From Chrysomallon squamiferum (Eukaryota; Mollusca; Gastropoda; Neomphalida; Peltospiridae): DNA of 64,000 nt. The stretch spans positions 15,005,476-15,069,475 of the forward strand of contig CM022665.1 in assembly GCA_012295275.1 (NCBI GenBank). Direction: 5' to 3'. Both the position numbers and the translations under genes were made by a program. Under the pieces are notes generated by a model. That model saw only the letters and a list, made by a program, of their open reading frames with translations, made no database searches and was not told the DNA's origin. Below, in pieces: positions 11,946 to 27,900 of this stretch. The stretch's first letter is position 1. Each line of letters opens with the position of its first letter.

Positions 11946-14900
11946 TTATATATAATCTCTAGGTCATTTTTTTCCCCCATTATACATCCTTTTCCAATTT
12001 CATTTTTAAGTACCTCATTTTTTAATAATTTTTTTGTCATTCTTTCCTTTCATTATCATCTCAGCAATTATCTTCTTCCTGTTCCATCAACTGTCAATTT
12101 TTTTTATGACAGTATTCATGTTTCATTCTTCTTATGACTTCATCATTATTATTATTTTTTAAATAGGCTATCATAATTAATTTAAAATTACTTTCAGTTT
12201 AAAAATAACTATTACCAGTTCTCTGAATAAATATATTTTTGTTGTTTAAATGTATCCAAAATGTTGGCGGATATTTGTACTTCATCTAAATGTAACAAAT
12301 TATAGATGATATTAGCCTAAGTGTATTCAAATATCAGTGGATTATTTGCCATTTGTGCAAGCAACCAAATAACAATGGATCACTGGCTTTTGCTTATGTT
12401 TATCTAAATGACACTGTATTCTTGTCTGTAGGTTAAGTATCCAAATAACAATGGATTTTTGCCATTTGTTCAAGTGCATCCAAATAGCAGTGGATTCTCG
12501 CCTGAGTGTATTCAAACAAATCAATGAAATTCTGACACAAAATGTGAAGCTATTGAATAACCTTGCATGTTGATGTGTTTCCATAAAAATTAATAAAAAT
12601 GAACTTCAGGGTCAAGGGACAAAGACTTTGTGTGTGCTTTTAGTTTAAGACTGATTGTTCTTCACTGATTGGCCATTAGTGGAAATTAGACATGGGAATT
12701 CTGTGCGTGCATTATCTGCTTCCTATTCATTTCTGAACATGTTTATAGTCTATTAAGAAACATGTCCCTAATGGAAACACGCAGGCATACTTTGTATTAT
12801 AGTTCATTATTTTCTGCCACCAATTGCTGATAATAAAATTATTCATTTACAACGTAATTAGGTGCTTATATCAACTAATTATTTGTTTACACCATAATTA
12901 GGTGTTTACACTAATTATGTGTTTACCATAAATATATATATAGTTTTACATAATAATTAAATGTTCATAATGATTTTTAATTATCAATTTACACTGACTG
13001 TAATTATTTTTTGCAGTCATTTTTTTTTTTATTTTTTAAGTATTTGTTTATACAGAGTATAATTATTTGTTACATAGATTATAACTGTTTACACAGAATA
13101 TAATTATGTTTATACTGGCTATATCTGCTTTTTATCTTAACACTAAATAAATTATTTGTTAATACAGACCATAATCGTATCTGTCAGCTTCTTTTCAAAA
13201 CAATTGAAAATGACAGTTTCCATGAATTTCTGTGGACCTACTATAACTGTTATTGGCTAACTTTATTGTTAGCATAGATTGGTTGCCAACAAGTTTTATT
13301 TAGGTTGTATATTTGTGTCAAGGAAAAAAAACCCAGGCCAGAGCATTGTCTGTTTTAGAATCAGTGCCTGGTAACATATTTAATTTTAGCTAGTTCTGTC
13401 TAAGGCTGTTCTGTCTATGGGAGAGTGTATATTAAAAATGCATTGCTGCTGATTAATAACACTAGCTCAAATAGTTGTGGCAGTAGATTATCTCAAAATT
13501 ATATCTATGTATGTATGTATGTAAACTATGTTTGCCACATAGAAACCATTAATTGTGAAAATAACTATAGTGACATTAAATAAATGTTCATTCAAGTAAA
13601 TTAAAAAATAATACTGTCATGTTTCTATTGATATTGTTGTTCACCTGTCATCATATATTAAATGTTAACAATCTGCATCTAAATTGGCTACTAAGCTGTT
13701 TGACTGTTACCAAGTGAGAGTTAAAGCCATTCATTAGAACCTTGTTGACAAAAAGCTTTACATTTACAAAAGGTCAAGTGTAGGTAGAAAGGACACTGAC
13801 CAAAGATATTAAGTGGACAGCAGAACTGTAATCATGCAGAAAGATATACAAAAAAAATTAATTAAATAAATAAATAAACCAAATTGTCATTAATTTTTAG
13901 GTTTTTATTTATTTATTTATTTATTTATTTATTATTATATTTTTTGGGGATGTTTGGTGTTTTGTCATGCAAGTATACATTTGTATATACTGCTATGCAT
14001 GTATGTTTATTCATGGACATATGACTATGTATTTTAATAGTAATATTTTAAATATTAAAATACCTTTATCCAATTTCTATTATTAATCAGAGAAATGCTT
14101 GTTGACAGAAAAAACCCTAGAACACCTGGCTCCATTTGTTAACAGGTATTTTCTCAGGAAACGAACTCACCTACTAATATTCATTACCTATCCATGATTA
14201 CTGTATATTAGTGTTTGTCTTCTTGTCAGGTGAATGGCAGTATATTGATTAAAATCTCAATTAAAACACCTTGATTAATCTGTGGAGCAGACTTGTTATT
14301 TGCTCAAAATGTACATTTATACTAATTTATTTTTTCTGTGTGTGTGTGTGTGTGTGTGTGCGTGTGTGTGCGTGTGTGTGTGCATGTATGCATGTGTGTT
14401 TGGTTTATTTTGTAAACCTCTGATTTGACATTATTATGCATATGTGTGTGCATGAATATGCTGGTTAATGTGTGTGTGCATTTTTGTCAGTTCATATTTA
14501 AATTCATTGTAAGAAAATAAATATATATATAAATGTGTGGTTTTGATCAGATTAAAGCAAACCCTTTAATAATAATTTCACTCTCCTTGTTGATTAGTAA
14601 ATAATGGATGAAACTGCCTATATATATATATATCAGCAGCTGTGTTAGTTTGGCATGCATTTTTTCATGTGTATGACTATATTGCATGGTGTATATATAC
14701 AGAGAGAGAGAGAGAAAGTGTTAGTCTTTGTGTGTATTCATATTCATTTGTATGTGTGAATGTATGTGTGTGTGTGTGAGTTTATGTATGTGCATATATA
14801 GAATTTTACAACTAAACTTTCTTGTGCTGAAACACTGACAATTTTCAACAAAATAAAATTTCACATAATTCAAATAATGCTATATATTAACAAATTATCT

Positions 14901-16299
14901 TAGATTTAAAAAAACAAAATTAAAGAAAAACAACAACCAAAGAACCACCAAAAAACCCCATTTATTTATGCATTAATAAACTAAGATCATAATTTTATGC
15001 AGAACAATTCAAATCACAAACCACAAAAGGGAGTAACTGAAATGCAGAAATTAATTCTAGAACTAACAATGTGGTAAAAAATAAAAAAAAAAATAAACAG
15101 TAACTTTCTATTTTCGTTTTTAATTATAATTACTATGTTTGATATCTTTTGCTATGCACTAATATTACATCAGCTTTGCTGAGATCAATAAATGTTTGGT
15201 TTTGATCAGATTAAAGCAAAACCTTTAATAATTTCACTCTCCTTGTTTGCTGATTAGTAAATAATGGATGAAACTGCCAATCTATCATAATGTTTTGCTG
15301 CACACAGATCACTGATTGTTCAAATAATGATGAAATGACGATTAAAGTGATGATATCTGAAATGATTCCAGTCTAGTGATGTATGATCTATATTTGATAA
15401 ATAAAAACATTTTACACAAGATTACAGGTTTTAGCAGATTAAATTTTCTTTGTAAAAAAAAAAAAAAATGTTCTTTTTTTTTTTTTCTTGATTCTCTTTT
15501 CTTTCCTTTTTTCTATTTATTTATTTATTATTGTTATTATTTTCTTCTTGTTTTTTATTTTTGTGTTAAAGAAGAACAAAAAATTCTACTCTGTTCTGTC
15601 TTTCTTTATGTTATTTATATTCTTGTTCTTTTTGGGTGTTTTTTTTCATTTTGTTTTTCTTGTTTACATGTTTAAATTCCTTTATCTTTTATTTTTATTT
15701 TACATTAAAAATAATTTTACATGAAATCCTCATGTTATTCTTTTTATTTCTGTTTACTGTTTCCAGTTATTTGAATATTTATATGTTTTAAGTTGTCTTG
15801 ATAATTTTGTTTATTATGCATATATTTGGGTACGTGTGTGTGTATATACATATATGTACGTTACCACTGCTTCACTGGCTACTTGCCTCAGTTAGCAGTG
15901 AGGGATCTCTTTTATGCACCTTCTTGCAGAAAAGTACTTTCAGAGTCCTTTGGTTACAAGTCAGTACTGGATTGTTTAAGAAATGGTTCACTGTGTATCC
16001 TGATGAGGACTGATTCTGGAACCAGTCACTTCTTAAGCAAGTCCTTTAACTGTTTAAAGAGATACACAATAATTTTATTTGAATAAAATATTCAAATTAT
16101 TTTATATTTGTGGTTACATTTCACGGATATGTTGTTAATGACGAATGTAAAGGTTTTAATGATAGAAAAAAAAAAAAAACTTCTGCAATGAAAATGTCTA
16201 CTCTTTTTCATTTAGCAATAAGGGAATGTTCATACATACCTTCTCTTAGATAAGAAAATACATACCATGGCCTTTTGGAAGTAGTTATTATTATTGTTA

Positions 16300-16331
<32 letters not shown>

Positions 16332-19300
16332 TTTTTTGGTACATGATGCTATTTATATATCATCACAAACTTACTTACAAAAATTTTTATTTAAAAAAAG
16401 AACGAAGACAGAACTATATATTTTAGTATATTTCCTATGTAACTATCAGCAAAATTATATTTTAGAAAACATTTATCACTTTTTTAATCTTTGAAAAATA
16501 CACATAAATAAATAATTAAATAAATAAATACTTATGTAAAGTGTGGTCTTGCATGAGTTCATGAAAATAGTTATAAGTAATGTGTGTATGTTTGAGTGCA
16601 TATGTGTTTTTATAAGCATGTATTTGAAAGTATGAGTGGTTTCTAGGTTTCAGTATGTATATGTCTGAGCATCTATGTCATCACCAACATATTTACTGCT
16701 GATTAATATTCTTTTGTCAGAATATTTTTGTGAACACACAGATAAAAAAGCAAGCAAGCAAACACACATATACTTACATATATATATATATAATTGTGTA
16801 CATACACACACACACACACATACACACACACACAGACAGACAGACACACAGACACAGATTTATAAGTAACCAGTTTATGCTTCAAAGAACATAATCTTGA
16901 TTTCAATTATGTAGAAAGTTTTATGCTGCTGTCTTCTTGCAGACATGAATTACATCTCAGTGGTACAAACAGTATGTATAGAATTACTCAGATTCGATTA
17001 CTGAAACAATGACTCACGGATCACAAGACCACATTGTCTGAATTCAGGATACACCACACACCATTTTGTGGTCTTGTGTTCAAATTAAATGTCACTGGCC
17101 TATGTTTTATACACTGTCTAGTACATGGGTTGCATTAGAAACCAGATCTTTATGGGATTGGCATACCGGATTTAAGCTTATTTTGTTTTTGGATTTTGTT
17201 GGAATGGTCTCGATTCAGTAGATATTTTATTGTGAATATTGATTTCTCTGATATAAAAAAAGATAAAAAAAAAAAATGAAATTTGATACTGTATTTGATT
17301 TGAATAAAGTGTATGCATGCTACAGGGAAAAAAATAAAAAACAAAATAAAAAACCCCTCATTAATGTTGCTGATGATAAATAATATCAGATCAAATTTGG
17401 GTGTTTTAAATATAAAAAAAAAAAATTGCAGTCTGATTAATAAATGTCAATAAAATAGCAGAAATAGATTCATGTGGGTTTCTTCTTTTAAAACTGATAT
17501 TTGACATGAATGCACAAGCAGATACTCAGTCATACATATACACAGTGATGCAGACATTCACAGATATGCACATAGATATATGCAGACAAAAATGCACAAG
17601 CAGATATACACACATGCAGATAATTATAAACACACACACACACATTCACATACAACATCCAGATACATGTACACATAAAAACAAAAACATAAATACATTT
17701 AAAGTGAACACACACATTTGTTAACTGTTTCTTACATAAACTAATAACATTGTGCCCCAAAAAACACTCTTATTAAAATATATATATATTTTTTTAATTT
17801 TTTTTATTTTTTTATTTTTGATGGACACAGCCTCCATTACTCCACCATAGATTTATGATTTTATATTTGTTCTGTAAATAATTTTCTTGTGATGTCAGAG
17901 GTTCTCACTATGACAACCATATTTAGAGTCCTGTGATGGATAAATGATAACAATGACCCAACACCCATTGCCCAGGTTAATTTATTGCGAAAAAGAAAAA
18001 TAATAAAACAAAATTCATTTCCAGCTAAGATTAGTGTATACTATGTATTTAAGATTTTTTTTTTTTTTTCCATATCAATATAGTTACATTTTAAGTAAAA
18101 ATTCAGGTACACATTTAGTGTATACATGAAGAGTGTTTTCCAGCAGATAGAGTATTTGATATATCTTCATACAGCATTTCAGTGACAAGGTCAAGTTCTA
18201 GCCTGTATGTAGGTATATTTTAATTTTGTTTTTATTTTATTAAGGCTTTTTTTTTTTTTTTTTTTTTTTTTTGCTTGTAGATTTTATATATATATACTAA
18301 AATGGCAGATCCTCTTGGTTTAATATGTAGTAACATTAAATAATAATCATTTCTTTTCATTATTTTCGTATTAACTATTATTATAATTATTTTACTTCGT
18401 TATTTACTATCATAATAAATTAACTTTCTATTAAAACTTATTATTATTATTGCTGTTACTACTACTGTCACATTTACTACAACTACTACCACCTAGTACT
18501 ACTATTTCTGACAATGACGGTTACCACTAAGTTGTTCATATTTTATTAAATATTAATTTATTTTCAAAATTTAGAATGCAGTGGATTTTTTATTTTCAAC
18601 TACACAGAACCTGTCTATATTTTAAATAACTGAAAAACTATATTTTTTAAATTATTACTAAGCTACTTTTGTGTTATACAGTTCACATCTGTTGCCACCA
18701 GTTTGTAACAGTATCCTTGTTGTATTTTAGCCAATCATTATTTTACATCTCTGTGATCCAAGTCAGCAAAATGAGTCTGAAGTTTATTTATTTATTCATT
18801 TTGTTTATTTCCTTCACTTTATTAATTTATTTTCTTCTTCTTTTTTTGTTATCATTTTATTTGCTTATTAAAAATTTTTATTCAGTCATTTTATTCATTT
18901 ATTTATTGATTAGTTATTTTATTCATTATATCATTCATCTTAATTTTTTATTTCCATCATCATATTCATTATTTTTTTCATTTTATTCAAATTTTATCAT
19001 CATCTTATTTTTTTCCATCATCATATTCATTATTTCCATTACTTATTTGTTATTTTCTCAGTTTATTTAATATTTCCGTTATCATTATTCATTATCATTT
19101 TGATCATATTTGTTATTTCCATCATATTCATTTATTACTTCTGTTGACATTTTTGTTTTTTTAATCCTGTTCATTTATTTATTCATTTGTTATTTTTGTC
19201 ATATCATTTATTATTTTTAATCTTTTTTTTTTATATATATCACTGGTTAATTTATTCAACATATTTTCACTCATTACAGTCATTCAGTTACTTTTCGTTC

Positions 19301-21673
19301 ATTAATTTTATTTAGCAATTTGTTCTTTTTGGCAGCCATTTCAGTATAATTATCATGACATAGACTTGCATCTGTTTTTATTATAGTTTACTACAGCTAA
19401 CACTATTTAAATGTCATTTTGAAAATTTGTGATAATTTTTGTTTTATAAACCTTTCTTTAATTTAATATTTCTTTCTTCTGGTCTGTTAATATTATGAAC
19501 TGTTGACAGTTCAGTAGTGAATTAATTTTTATTATTTATCCATTAAAGTCTGTGCATACAGAATACATCACATATAAACAACTACAACCTACCCACATAT
19601 ATGTATTTATATATTAACAGTGTGTATGTGTGTATGTTTAGATACAATGCAAATTATTGCTATGAAATATGACAAATTGTTGAATTAATTTATTTGTATT
19701 ATTTAAAAATATATACATTGATTTAATATAAACATTGATAACACACAGACAAACAAGTGTGGTGAATATTTTCCTGTTCATGGAAAGGAACATGTAGAAG
19801 ATCCCTTGTTGCTAATGTAAACAAATATCAAGTAGAAGCTGGTTTCTGATTTCACATCATTATACATCTAATAACAATTTTTGTTATTTTGTTTAAATTT
19901 TAATTAGTGTAATGTCAAGTCATTTTCTTTGCAGTTGTTTGCAACAGTTAGTTCTGACTGAAATGATGTAACGTCCAATCCATTTTGGGGTTGTTTTTTT
20001 TGCCTTCTAAATGTTTTGACAAATATTGAGTTCACATACAGTATTAATTTTCTTTGTTACATTAAATGATGTAAAATGTCACTGTATGTACTCTGAAACA
20101 ATTTTTCATTCTCTTTTTATTTGCTTTTTAATTAATTTTTAAACTAAATGCTCGAAAAGCTGAAATGTTTCCTCAGTCCAGGCAATTTCGTAGTACTGTT
20201 TTACCATTTCTTATTAATTTTAATGTAAATAAAAATCACAAAAATGACTAATTTGCAAATGATTTTCTTTTTATAGGTAATATTACACGGGCAGATGATA
20301 ACACTGATGGCGGTGCAGGAATTTCGAAATCTAATTCAGCTGTGTCCCACAGAGAAGATCTCGACAGAATTACTGCCCCTCAGGAATCAGACAAAAAGAG
20401 GCTGTCTCACCTTTTCAACTCTCTGAAACCAGGACGCAGTGAGGCGTCTGAGTCGGAAGTCAGCGTCCAGCGTATTTCCTGTCGACGTCGAGTTGATTCT
20501 GATAGTGACACGAGCTCATCTGATGGAGGTGAACAGGAAGAGGTAATCAAAGAACCATCTGCTTCTCATCGTGCGATGAAGCAGGATAACATGCAGGTTT
20601 CCTCTGAAACTGAGAGTGTGATAAACACGCCTGCAAAGTCCCCAAAGAACTCGGTTGTCGACAACCCAATGCCTTCGATCCAAGAAAACAACAATGCCGT
20701 AGCTGACGATGACGGTTGTGAGTATAGACCATCTTGTAATCTTTCTGAGCACCAATCTTTGTTAAGCAATAGCACCCCACTTTCTCTCAAAAAAGAAATT
20801 AGTTCTTCTTTAAAGAAGTCAGAAAAAGAGGAACGTTTTTTGCACTCAAACAACACTTCCCCACTGCCTGCTGCTGTCTTGGCCCATCCTAAAGCCGAAT
20901 CAAAAGTGCAAGCTGATAGTAAAACAACTACAGTGCAAAGGTCATCTTCTGGAAAATCGGATGCTTCCAGCGTTAGCTTATCGTCAGCGCGAACAGCCTC
21001 GCCTGCGACTAAGATGCGTCTATTGGACATGGCCAGTATGCGGGCACTGGAGCGTGACATTTCTGACCATGATGAATGTGCATCACATTCTAGTCAGGAT
21101 GGTACTGAGGTGCTGGGGAAACATTCAGGTGATTTTGTGGTGGAGGGCAATTCTAAAGTTTTGAGTTCTTTGCACCAATCAAAAACATCGGACCCATCTT
21201 TTCACAGAAAACGTGAGTAGAAACACACACTTTATTTTATCTTTATATATATATTTTTTTGTTATTATTATTATTATTATTATTATTTTATTTTTTTATT
21301 TTTTTGCTGTTTTATCTTTGAAATTTACCTTAATAAAAGCAAATAATAGTTGTTAAATTTATTAAATTCTATTTAGTCACGGTCTGCAGTTTCTGCATTG
21401 GATAATAACAAGATATGAGAGTTTTACTGACATACATATCATATCATAGAAAATATAAAAAAAACCCAGAGAGTCAGAAGTTGTAAATATAAAACTCTGT
21501 GTTTTAATGTGTTATTTGTTCTCTTTATTATTGACTTCTTGATGATGATAAATTGTTTTTTCAATATGGTGCTTAACAAATGAATTTCTAATCATCTTTT
21601 TCTAATGTACCTATTACATTCTGTCTGCCTCTTTTTCTTTCTCTTCCTTTCTATTCTGTCTCTGTCCCTTAGT

Positions 21674-21754
<81 letters not shown>

Positions 21755-23075
21755 ACTTTTAACTTTTTTTTTATCCTCATTTAATTTGTACATATTGTAC
21801 CCAGGATCCAGTATATTCATAATCACAAGTTACATACTGGATATGTGCAATGTGTTTTTAATAATACAGTTACAATACATTTATTAATATGTCTTGTGTG
21901 AGTTATAGAAAACAAATACTCAGAGATCTTATTTCAGCATGTCTGAGTTCATCTGTGTTTGTAAATTAAGTACTATCCACAGTATAATAAATCTTACTGA
22001 AATAGTTAATATGTAATTTATAGTTGTAGTGACTTGGATGATTTTATTTATATCTCTTTGTAGATTTCATTATTATTAATCATTTCACATCTATAAATAC
22101 ATACAGCATTTAGAAATTTGGTTAATAATTCCACTTTTGCTTTAATCCCAGTGGAATTTTATTAATATGTTATACATTTCCAGCATTTTTCTTGAAAGAA
22201 TGAATCATACTCTTTCTCATTTGTGGCATTTCTTACTACTATGACAAAGCATGGCATTCTATGCCATAATATGGTGGAAACATTTTAAAATTCCATTATG
22301 CAACAAACAGACCAATTTACTATCGTGATTCATGTAATATGAAAGTGCTTTATAAAAATCAAACTCTTATTAATGAATGGAAGTGGAAGTTGCAGAACCA
22401 GAGAGATTAAACTTCAAAGAAAAATAGAGATGAGTTTGGATCCTACAGTAGCAGCATATTGTTGCAGGTGCAAATATTTCAAAAGGACAAAAAAAAGTTG
22501 TAATAAAGTAGCATGTCCTCCCACTAATCCAGAAAATAATGTCCCTTTACTTCAGTTTTCTTAAAAATACATCTATTTGGGAGGGGGGATAAGCAGTTAA
22601 CTGCTGGACTGGTTGAAGTAACTTGGGGAGGGCTAACCTCCATAGATTAGGTGGTGCAGTACTTGCCTTGCTGTGGCCATTGACAACCCATACTGTGCTC
22701 CTGTCATACAATGATGGATACTGATAACATCCATCAGTGCCAGAATAGTCTAGCCTGTGTTAACCACATTTTGTAGTGTCCATATTACTTTTAATTTTGG
22801 TTTTTTTAATATCTTCAGTGGCAGTCACCTCAAAAATCATGTTCTCTGGGTTAGACCGTGCTAGTTCTAAACTCTTGAGATAGGAAGTTATTAAGTCTGT
22901 GAAGAAGGAAAAGAATTCTTTAAAACATTAATGATTTATAAAAAGTTTAACATATAACTAATAAGGGATGACAACATATTGTGAATCAGGCTTTTATTAC
23001 TGGATGACTTCCTTTTTGTCTTTGCTAAAATATATATTATTATTATTATATATATATAAAATTTTACTTACAAAT

Positions 23076-23113
<38 letters not shown>

Positions 23114-23566
23114 GTACATATATATGGGGGGGTGTACAAGATCTAGATAAGTATCAATCTAGTTAGTCAGGTTAGACACAGCACTTCAGTGTGAAATTCT
23201 TTTAAGTGGAATCAGGCCTTTGTTATCTGATGTATCACTTCATCACTGGATTGAACTAGAAGTTAATAAATCAATGAAAACGGTAAACATTATCTAAAAT
23301 ATTGATATTCTGTGTAAGATACACAACTGGCTAGACAGAAGCTGTGCATTAATGTATGAATACTGAACATTCGCCGTAATGCTTGTTATTAGTGAAATTA
23401 CAAGTTTGGACGTTGGTGGATGGTGTTAATAAATATGTGAAAAGAAAAAGTTATTGTTGTAATATCATAAGGAGTGCAGTGGGTTGCAGGATCAATCTTC
23501 ATTAGTGGACTCACTACTCTGTTTCTGTTTCTAGCCAGTTCTTAAAAATTATATATATGTAAATGT

Positions 23567-23612
<46 letters not shown>

Positions 23613-24948
23613 GTGTGTATGTGTGTGTGTGTTAGTGTGTGTGTGTGTGTAATTTCTTGTAATATCATTATATAAAATACATTACATTGGCACACAAACA
23701 CAATAGTCTTAAAATTATTATTATTACTATATCCACAAGCATTTTAATTTTTTTATTTTGTTTTTAATAAAATTAAACCAAAAAATTATTAAAAAAATAA
23801 TAAGAAGAAAAAAAATATTGAATAAACCATCGTTTCAGACTGCTGTTGTAATTTTAAATCTAGACATTTTTGACATTTACATATTATACCAATTTATTTA
23901 CTATGCATAATTCAGTGCACTGCAGATGTTATATATATAAAATATTCCTGAACACAACATATAAAATAAAATAACTGAAGCTGTCTGCAGATAAAAAGTA
24001 CAATAAATAATGAAATAAAAACAAACAAAAATTATTTAAAATTTTATATTTAAAAATTAATTAAAAAAACAATAAAACAAAATCTTAAAAATTTAATTTT
24101 AATAAATATATTTTTTATTCTTTTTAGAAAGTAAATATATTATAAAATGATTTAATTGAAAATAATTTAAATTTTTTGTTTTTGTTTATTGAATTTGAAT
24201 TTATATTATGTTATATTATACTATACTATACTATGCTATATTGTACTATACTGTGCTATATTACATTACATTATATACATTATTATTGTTATTATTATTT
24301 GTTATAAAGTTGCTGTTTACAGTAGACTTAGGACAGTTACTACAATAACTCATGCAGATATGAAACTGAAAATAACCCTACTGTCCTTCATGTTTCATCA
24401 GACAGTATTTGTCCTAAGAAAGAGGCCATTTTGATGGCTGAAGATAACAGAATATTTTTATCATTTATTTTTTGTGTGTGTTGAGATAAGACATAAAATA
24501 TGTATTAATTCAGATTACTATCACAGAAGTCTGCCCAAGTATTGCCTCAAAAAGTCCAACATAAAAACAAATCATAGACAGAACCTGTTTCATCATTAAA
24601 TCTTCTTTGGTCCTTCCTGGACTATATCTGTTTTCCATGTCAAGTGCTCTTAGATTTGTCCATCACTTATTTGTTATATTAAAACGTTTCCATGGAAATA
24701 ACAGCTTTGATGATGATAATGTTTAAGATTTTTTTTATTTATTAAACCACTTTCTTTTTTCTTCTTTTTTTTCTTTTTTTTAAATTTTTTTTAATATATA
24801 TTCATTTATATGGAATAAAACATTTACTGAATGTTTTTCTTCAATATGTTTATTTTTTTTCTTCTGATTTTTGTTATTTTTATTTTTGGGGACCAATCAG
24901 TAATTATTCCTGAATTTTGATTTATATACGCTCACATATATATGTGCG

Positions 24949-24984
<36 letters not shown>

Positions 24985-27900
24985 ATCACACACACACACA
25001 TTTTTTTATATTTCAAAACTTGTTGAATAACTGTTTGATACTTTTTATGTTTCTGAACTCTTTGCTAACTGAAAGCTAACCTTACCTTAAAGAAGCATCA
25101 TAGTTCATTATTATATTTCTTTATTTCTATTTTTATTTTTTTATTCATTATTATTATCTTTTATTTTTATTTTTTTATTTTTTTTAGCTATGATTATTAC
25201 TGTTTTGTTAGGATGGCAAACCATTTCTTTTTCAGCAGATCACAAACAGTAGACTGATAATATTCTGTTAGATAACCGATATTATTTATTATTTAGTTTC
25301 CATAGTTTAGAATTAATCATTAAAACATGCCATGTAATACATTACCTTAGTTTTAAATGTTAATGTTCACACCTGTGTCATAAATGGGTTAATTGTGCCA
25401 AATTCAGCAAAACCAGTAATGACAGTAACTGTGGTGTTGTTTGGGAAAGCCGGGATCTTTTGAAATTAAAGTTATTGATGGATGCAGTCAAAAAATGATA
25501 TTTAAGTACTAGAACAATGGATTATTAAGAATTAAAATTTATGGTAAATATTCAATGGATGTGAAAGAGAATAAATTATTGTGTATGTGTATGTTGCATA
25601 TCAGCATCTTTGTGTAGGTTTGTTTGTGTACGTGTATTGATATATCAGAACAAGAAAAAAGATAAACAGAATGTGAGAGACAGAGAGAAAGAGAGAGAAA
25701 AAGAAATATTTTGATTTTGTCATTTCTAACAGCAAAGCTTTGAATCATTAGATAGTTGTACGAAGGATTAATATACCAATTTATCGGTTTTATTTTACTT
25801 AAGTGAATGATACATAATCTACATCAAAAATAACAAATGTTGCTTTTTCTTCTGATTGATTTATCTTCAGTACTAATTAACTTATATTCCATTCTACTTA
25901 TCTAAATAATTTCCACATCAGAGTTTACATAACACTGTTTTGTTTGAACATGAAAATATCAAACAGTCATAGAAATGCAAATGGCTGGATCATGCCTTCA
26001 AATATTTACATAGACTTAAAATGTACAAGTGTTGGATGACAAGCAGGAAAGGGAAAAGAAAACAGAAAAATCAAACAATAAACTACTCTTCACGATTTGA
26101 AAAACCCAATCAATAAATGAGTAAATGAATGCATCAGTGTTTGCATTTGTTGCATTCGTATGCAAAAATTCTGTGCTGTGCCACAACAAGTGAAGATTAA
26201 TGTTTTGTTGTCGGTGTTGAGTGTTGTTTTATGTTGTTTTATTGTTTCTTGAAGTGGCAATACTTTCCTGCTGTTAAGTAAGGATAAATGAATAGAAATC
26301 TATTCTCTCTAGGGAAATAAATTGCCTTCACAGGTTGAGAAGAAAAAAAAAATGATATTGTTCAATAATTCATTTCATTTTTTCAGCTAGACACTTTCAA
26401 ACTGAGATGTAAAAAAAAAAAGAAAAAGAAAAAAAAACCCACTGTTATATAATAGAGAAAAAAGTTGATTAAAAAAAATTAAAATGGTAATTTAATGGAT
26501 TAAAAAAAATAGTAATTACTTCAGTCAGCAAGATGATAAAAATCTGATTTGTTGAATGGCTAATATATTTTACTTCATACAAATAAAAAGATTCTTTAAA
26601 AAATAAAATAATAATAATAATATATATATAAATAGAGAGATAGATAGATATAAAATTTGTCATTGGAAAAATATTATGCTTTGTTAAATACTTAATATAA
26701 TACACTTCAGCAAACTCAGTGGTTTAAAAAATTGTCTTCCATTTAAATAACATACTTCACTGAATAGAAAAAGAAGCAAACACACCTCACTATCATCCAT
26801 CAATTTAAAAAGTTAAAAAAATAAATTAAAAAATAACTGTAGAAATGAGACATTTTAGGATTCTGTTGATACGGAAGTATTATATGGTATGTATAACTGA
26901 ACTATAATACATGTTTTGTAAGATTCTGTACAGTAATATATACTGGCTTCAGATAGGATACAATATATATTTTATAAGATTCCATGGCTAGCAGTGCATA
27001 TGAATTTAAAAAAAAAATTACTCAAAAACCTGCCAGAGATACTTCAAATGTTATTAGCTCAATCACTGAAATATCTGAGTTGGAATGGAAAAATATTATA
27101 ATATGACTTGTAGTTATAGTTTGTTACTTGTTGATTATCTGGCATGTAATTCTTTTATAATGTGCTGATAATACTTTAAATAAAGATCTTTTACAGTTTG
27201 AAGTTTTTGACTAATTTGCATGCATGTACTAACACTTACAATGATTTTCATGTGAACTACAACAGATTCTGTTAATAGAAAAAAAATAATAATAAACAAA
27301 ATTAAACAAAATATAAAAAATAAAAACACTAAAAAAAATTAAACCATAAAAAGACTTACTGTGATATTTACAATGTTGTAAATCTCTTAAATAATTTTGA
27401 ATATTTTTCAGAAATTATTTCACTAAAAAGATCTAGTATATAAATATTTTAATGTAGCTTTAGTATAGTATAGTTTTAATTAAAATTTTAATCTTAATGA
27501 TAAATATTACTTTATAAATTAAAAATCAAAATCTGAAGCAGCATTTCATTTGAAAGATGTAGTAACATGAAGTAATCAGTTGCATTATTTGTTTTTATGT
27601 TTTTAATAAATAAATTTAAATTCTACACTTAGCTTTTGATGTGTTTAGTTTATAGCACGTTTTGTTTGATGTTTCTTATTTTTCATTCATTCAAGTTAAT
27701 TTTTATTGCTTTAAAAATAGTTATTTCTTGAAGTTTTAAAGTTTAGTATTTTGTTTGATTAAATGTCACTATTTGCAAATTTGCATTAATGTTTTTTTTC
27801 TTATATAGTTTATTTTACAATTTAATCTTAATTGATTTTGGTTCAGTTATTATTTTCTTTTTGTTTTTCTTTCTCATTTTACTTTTATCAATTGGTTTAT

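Larger units (their letters stand above)
9112..20276 (+). other. SYTL: SYTL intron 3 (about 11.2 kb)
   Basis: Flanked by GTAAGT and TTTATAG. Contents: the candidate regulatory patch and alternative exon at 10530-11394, decayed tandem arrays at 12245-12530 and 12835-13175, duplicated segment B, microsatellites at 11911-11943 (TA), 14335-14395 (GT), 16280-16331 (ATT) and 16800-16857 (CA and GACA), and a TTCATTATT-rich stretch at 18770-19250. A mixed-composition stretch at 15860-16060 has no assignable identity. Confidence 0.85.

Noticed and set aside
15826-16086. 86-residue ORF in a mixed-composition stretch of intron 3
   Set aside because: The stretch looks less repetitive than its surroundings, but acceptor and donor do not fit the phases of exons 3 and 4, and no family matches. 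The minus strand has a phrase loosely like a tRNA B box (GGTTCCAGAATC), too weak to call a SINE.
18669-19070. 133-residue hydrophobic ORF
   Set aside because: Entirely Phe/Ile/Leu from T-rich repeats; it would not be a membrane protein gene.
20566-21060. 164-residue minus-strand ORF opposite SYTL exon 4
   Set aside because: Shadow of the coding exon on the other strand; no independent evidence.
22373-22870. Possible transposon relic with a Cys-containing 63-residue ORF
   Set aside because: Short, no conserved domain, no terminal repeats or target-site duplication visible.
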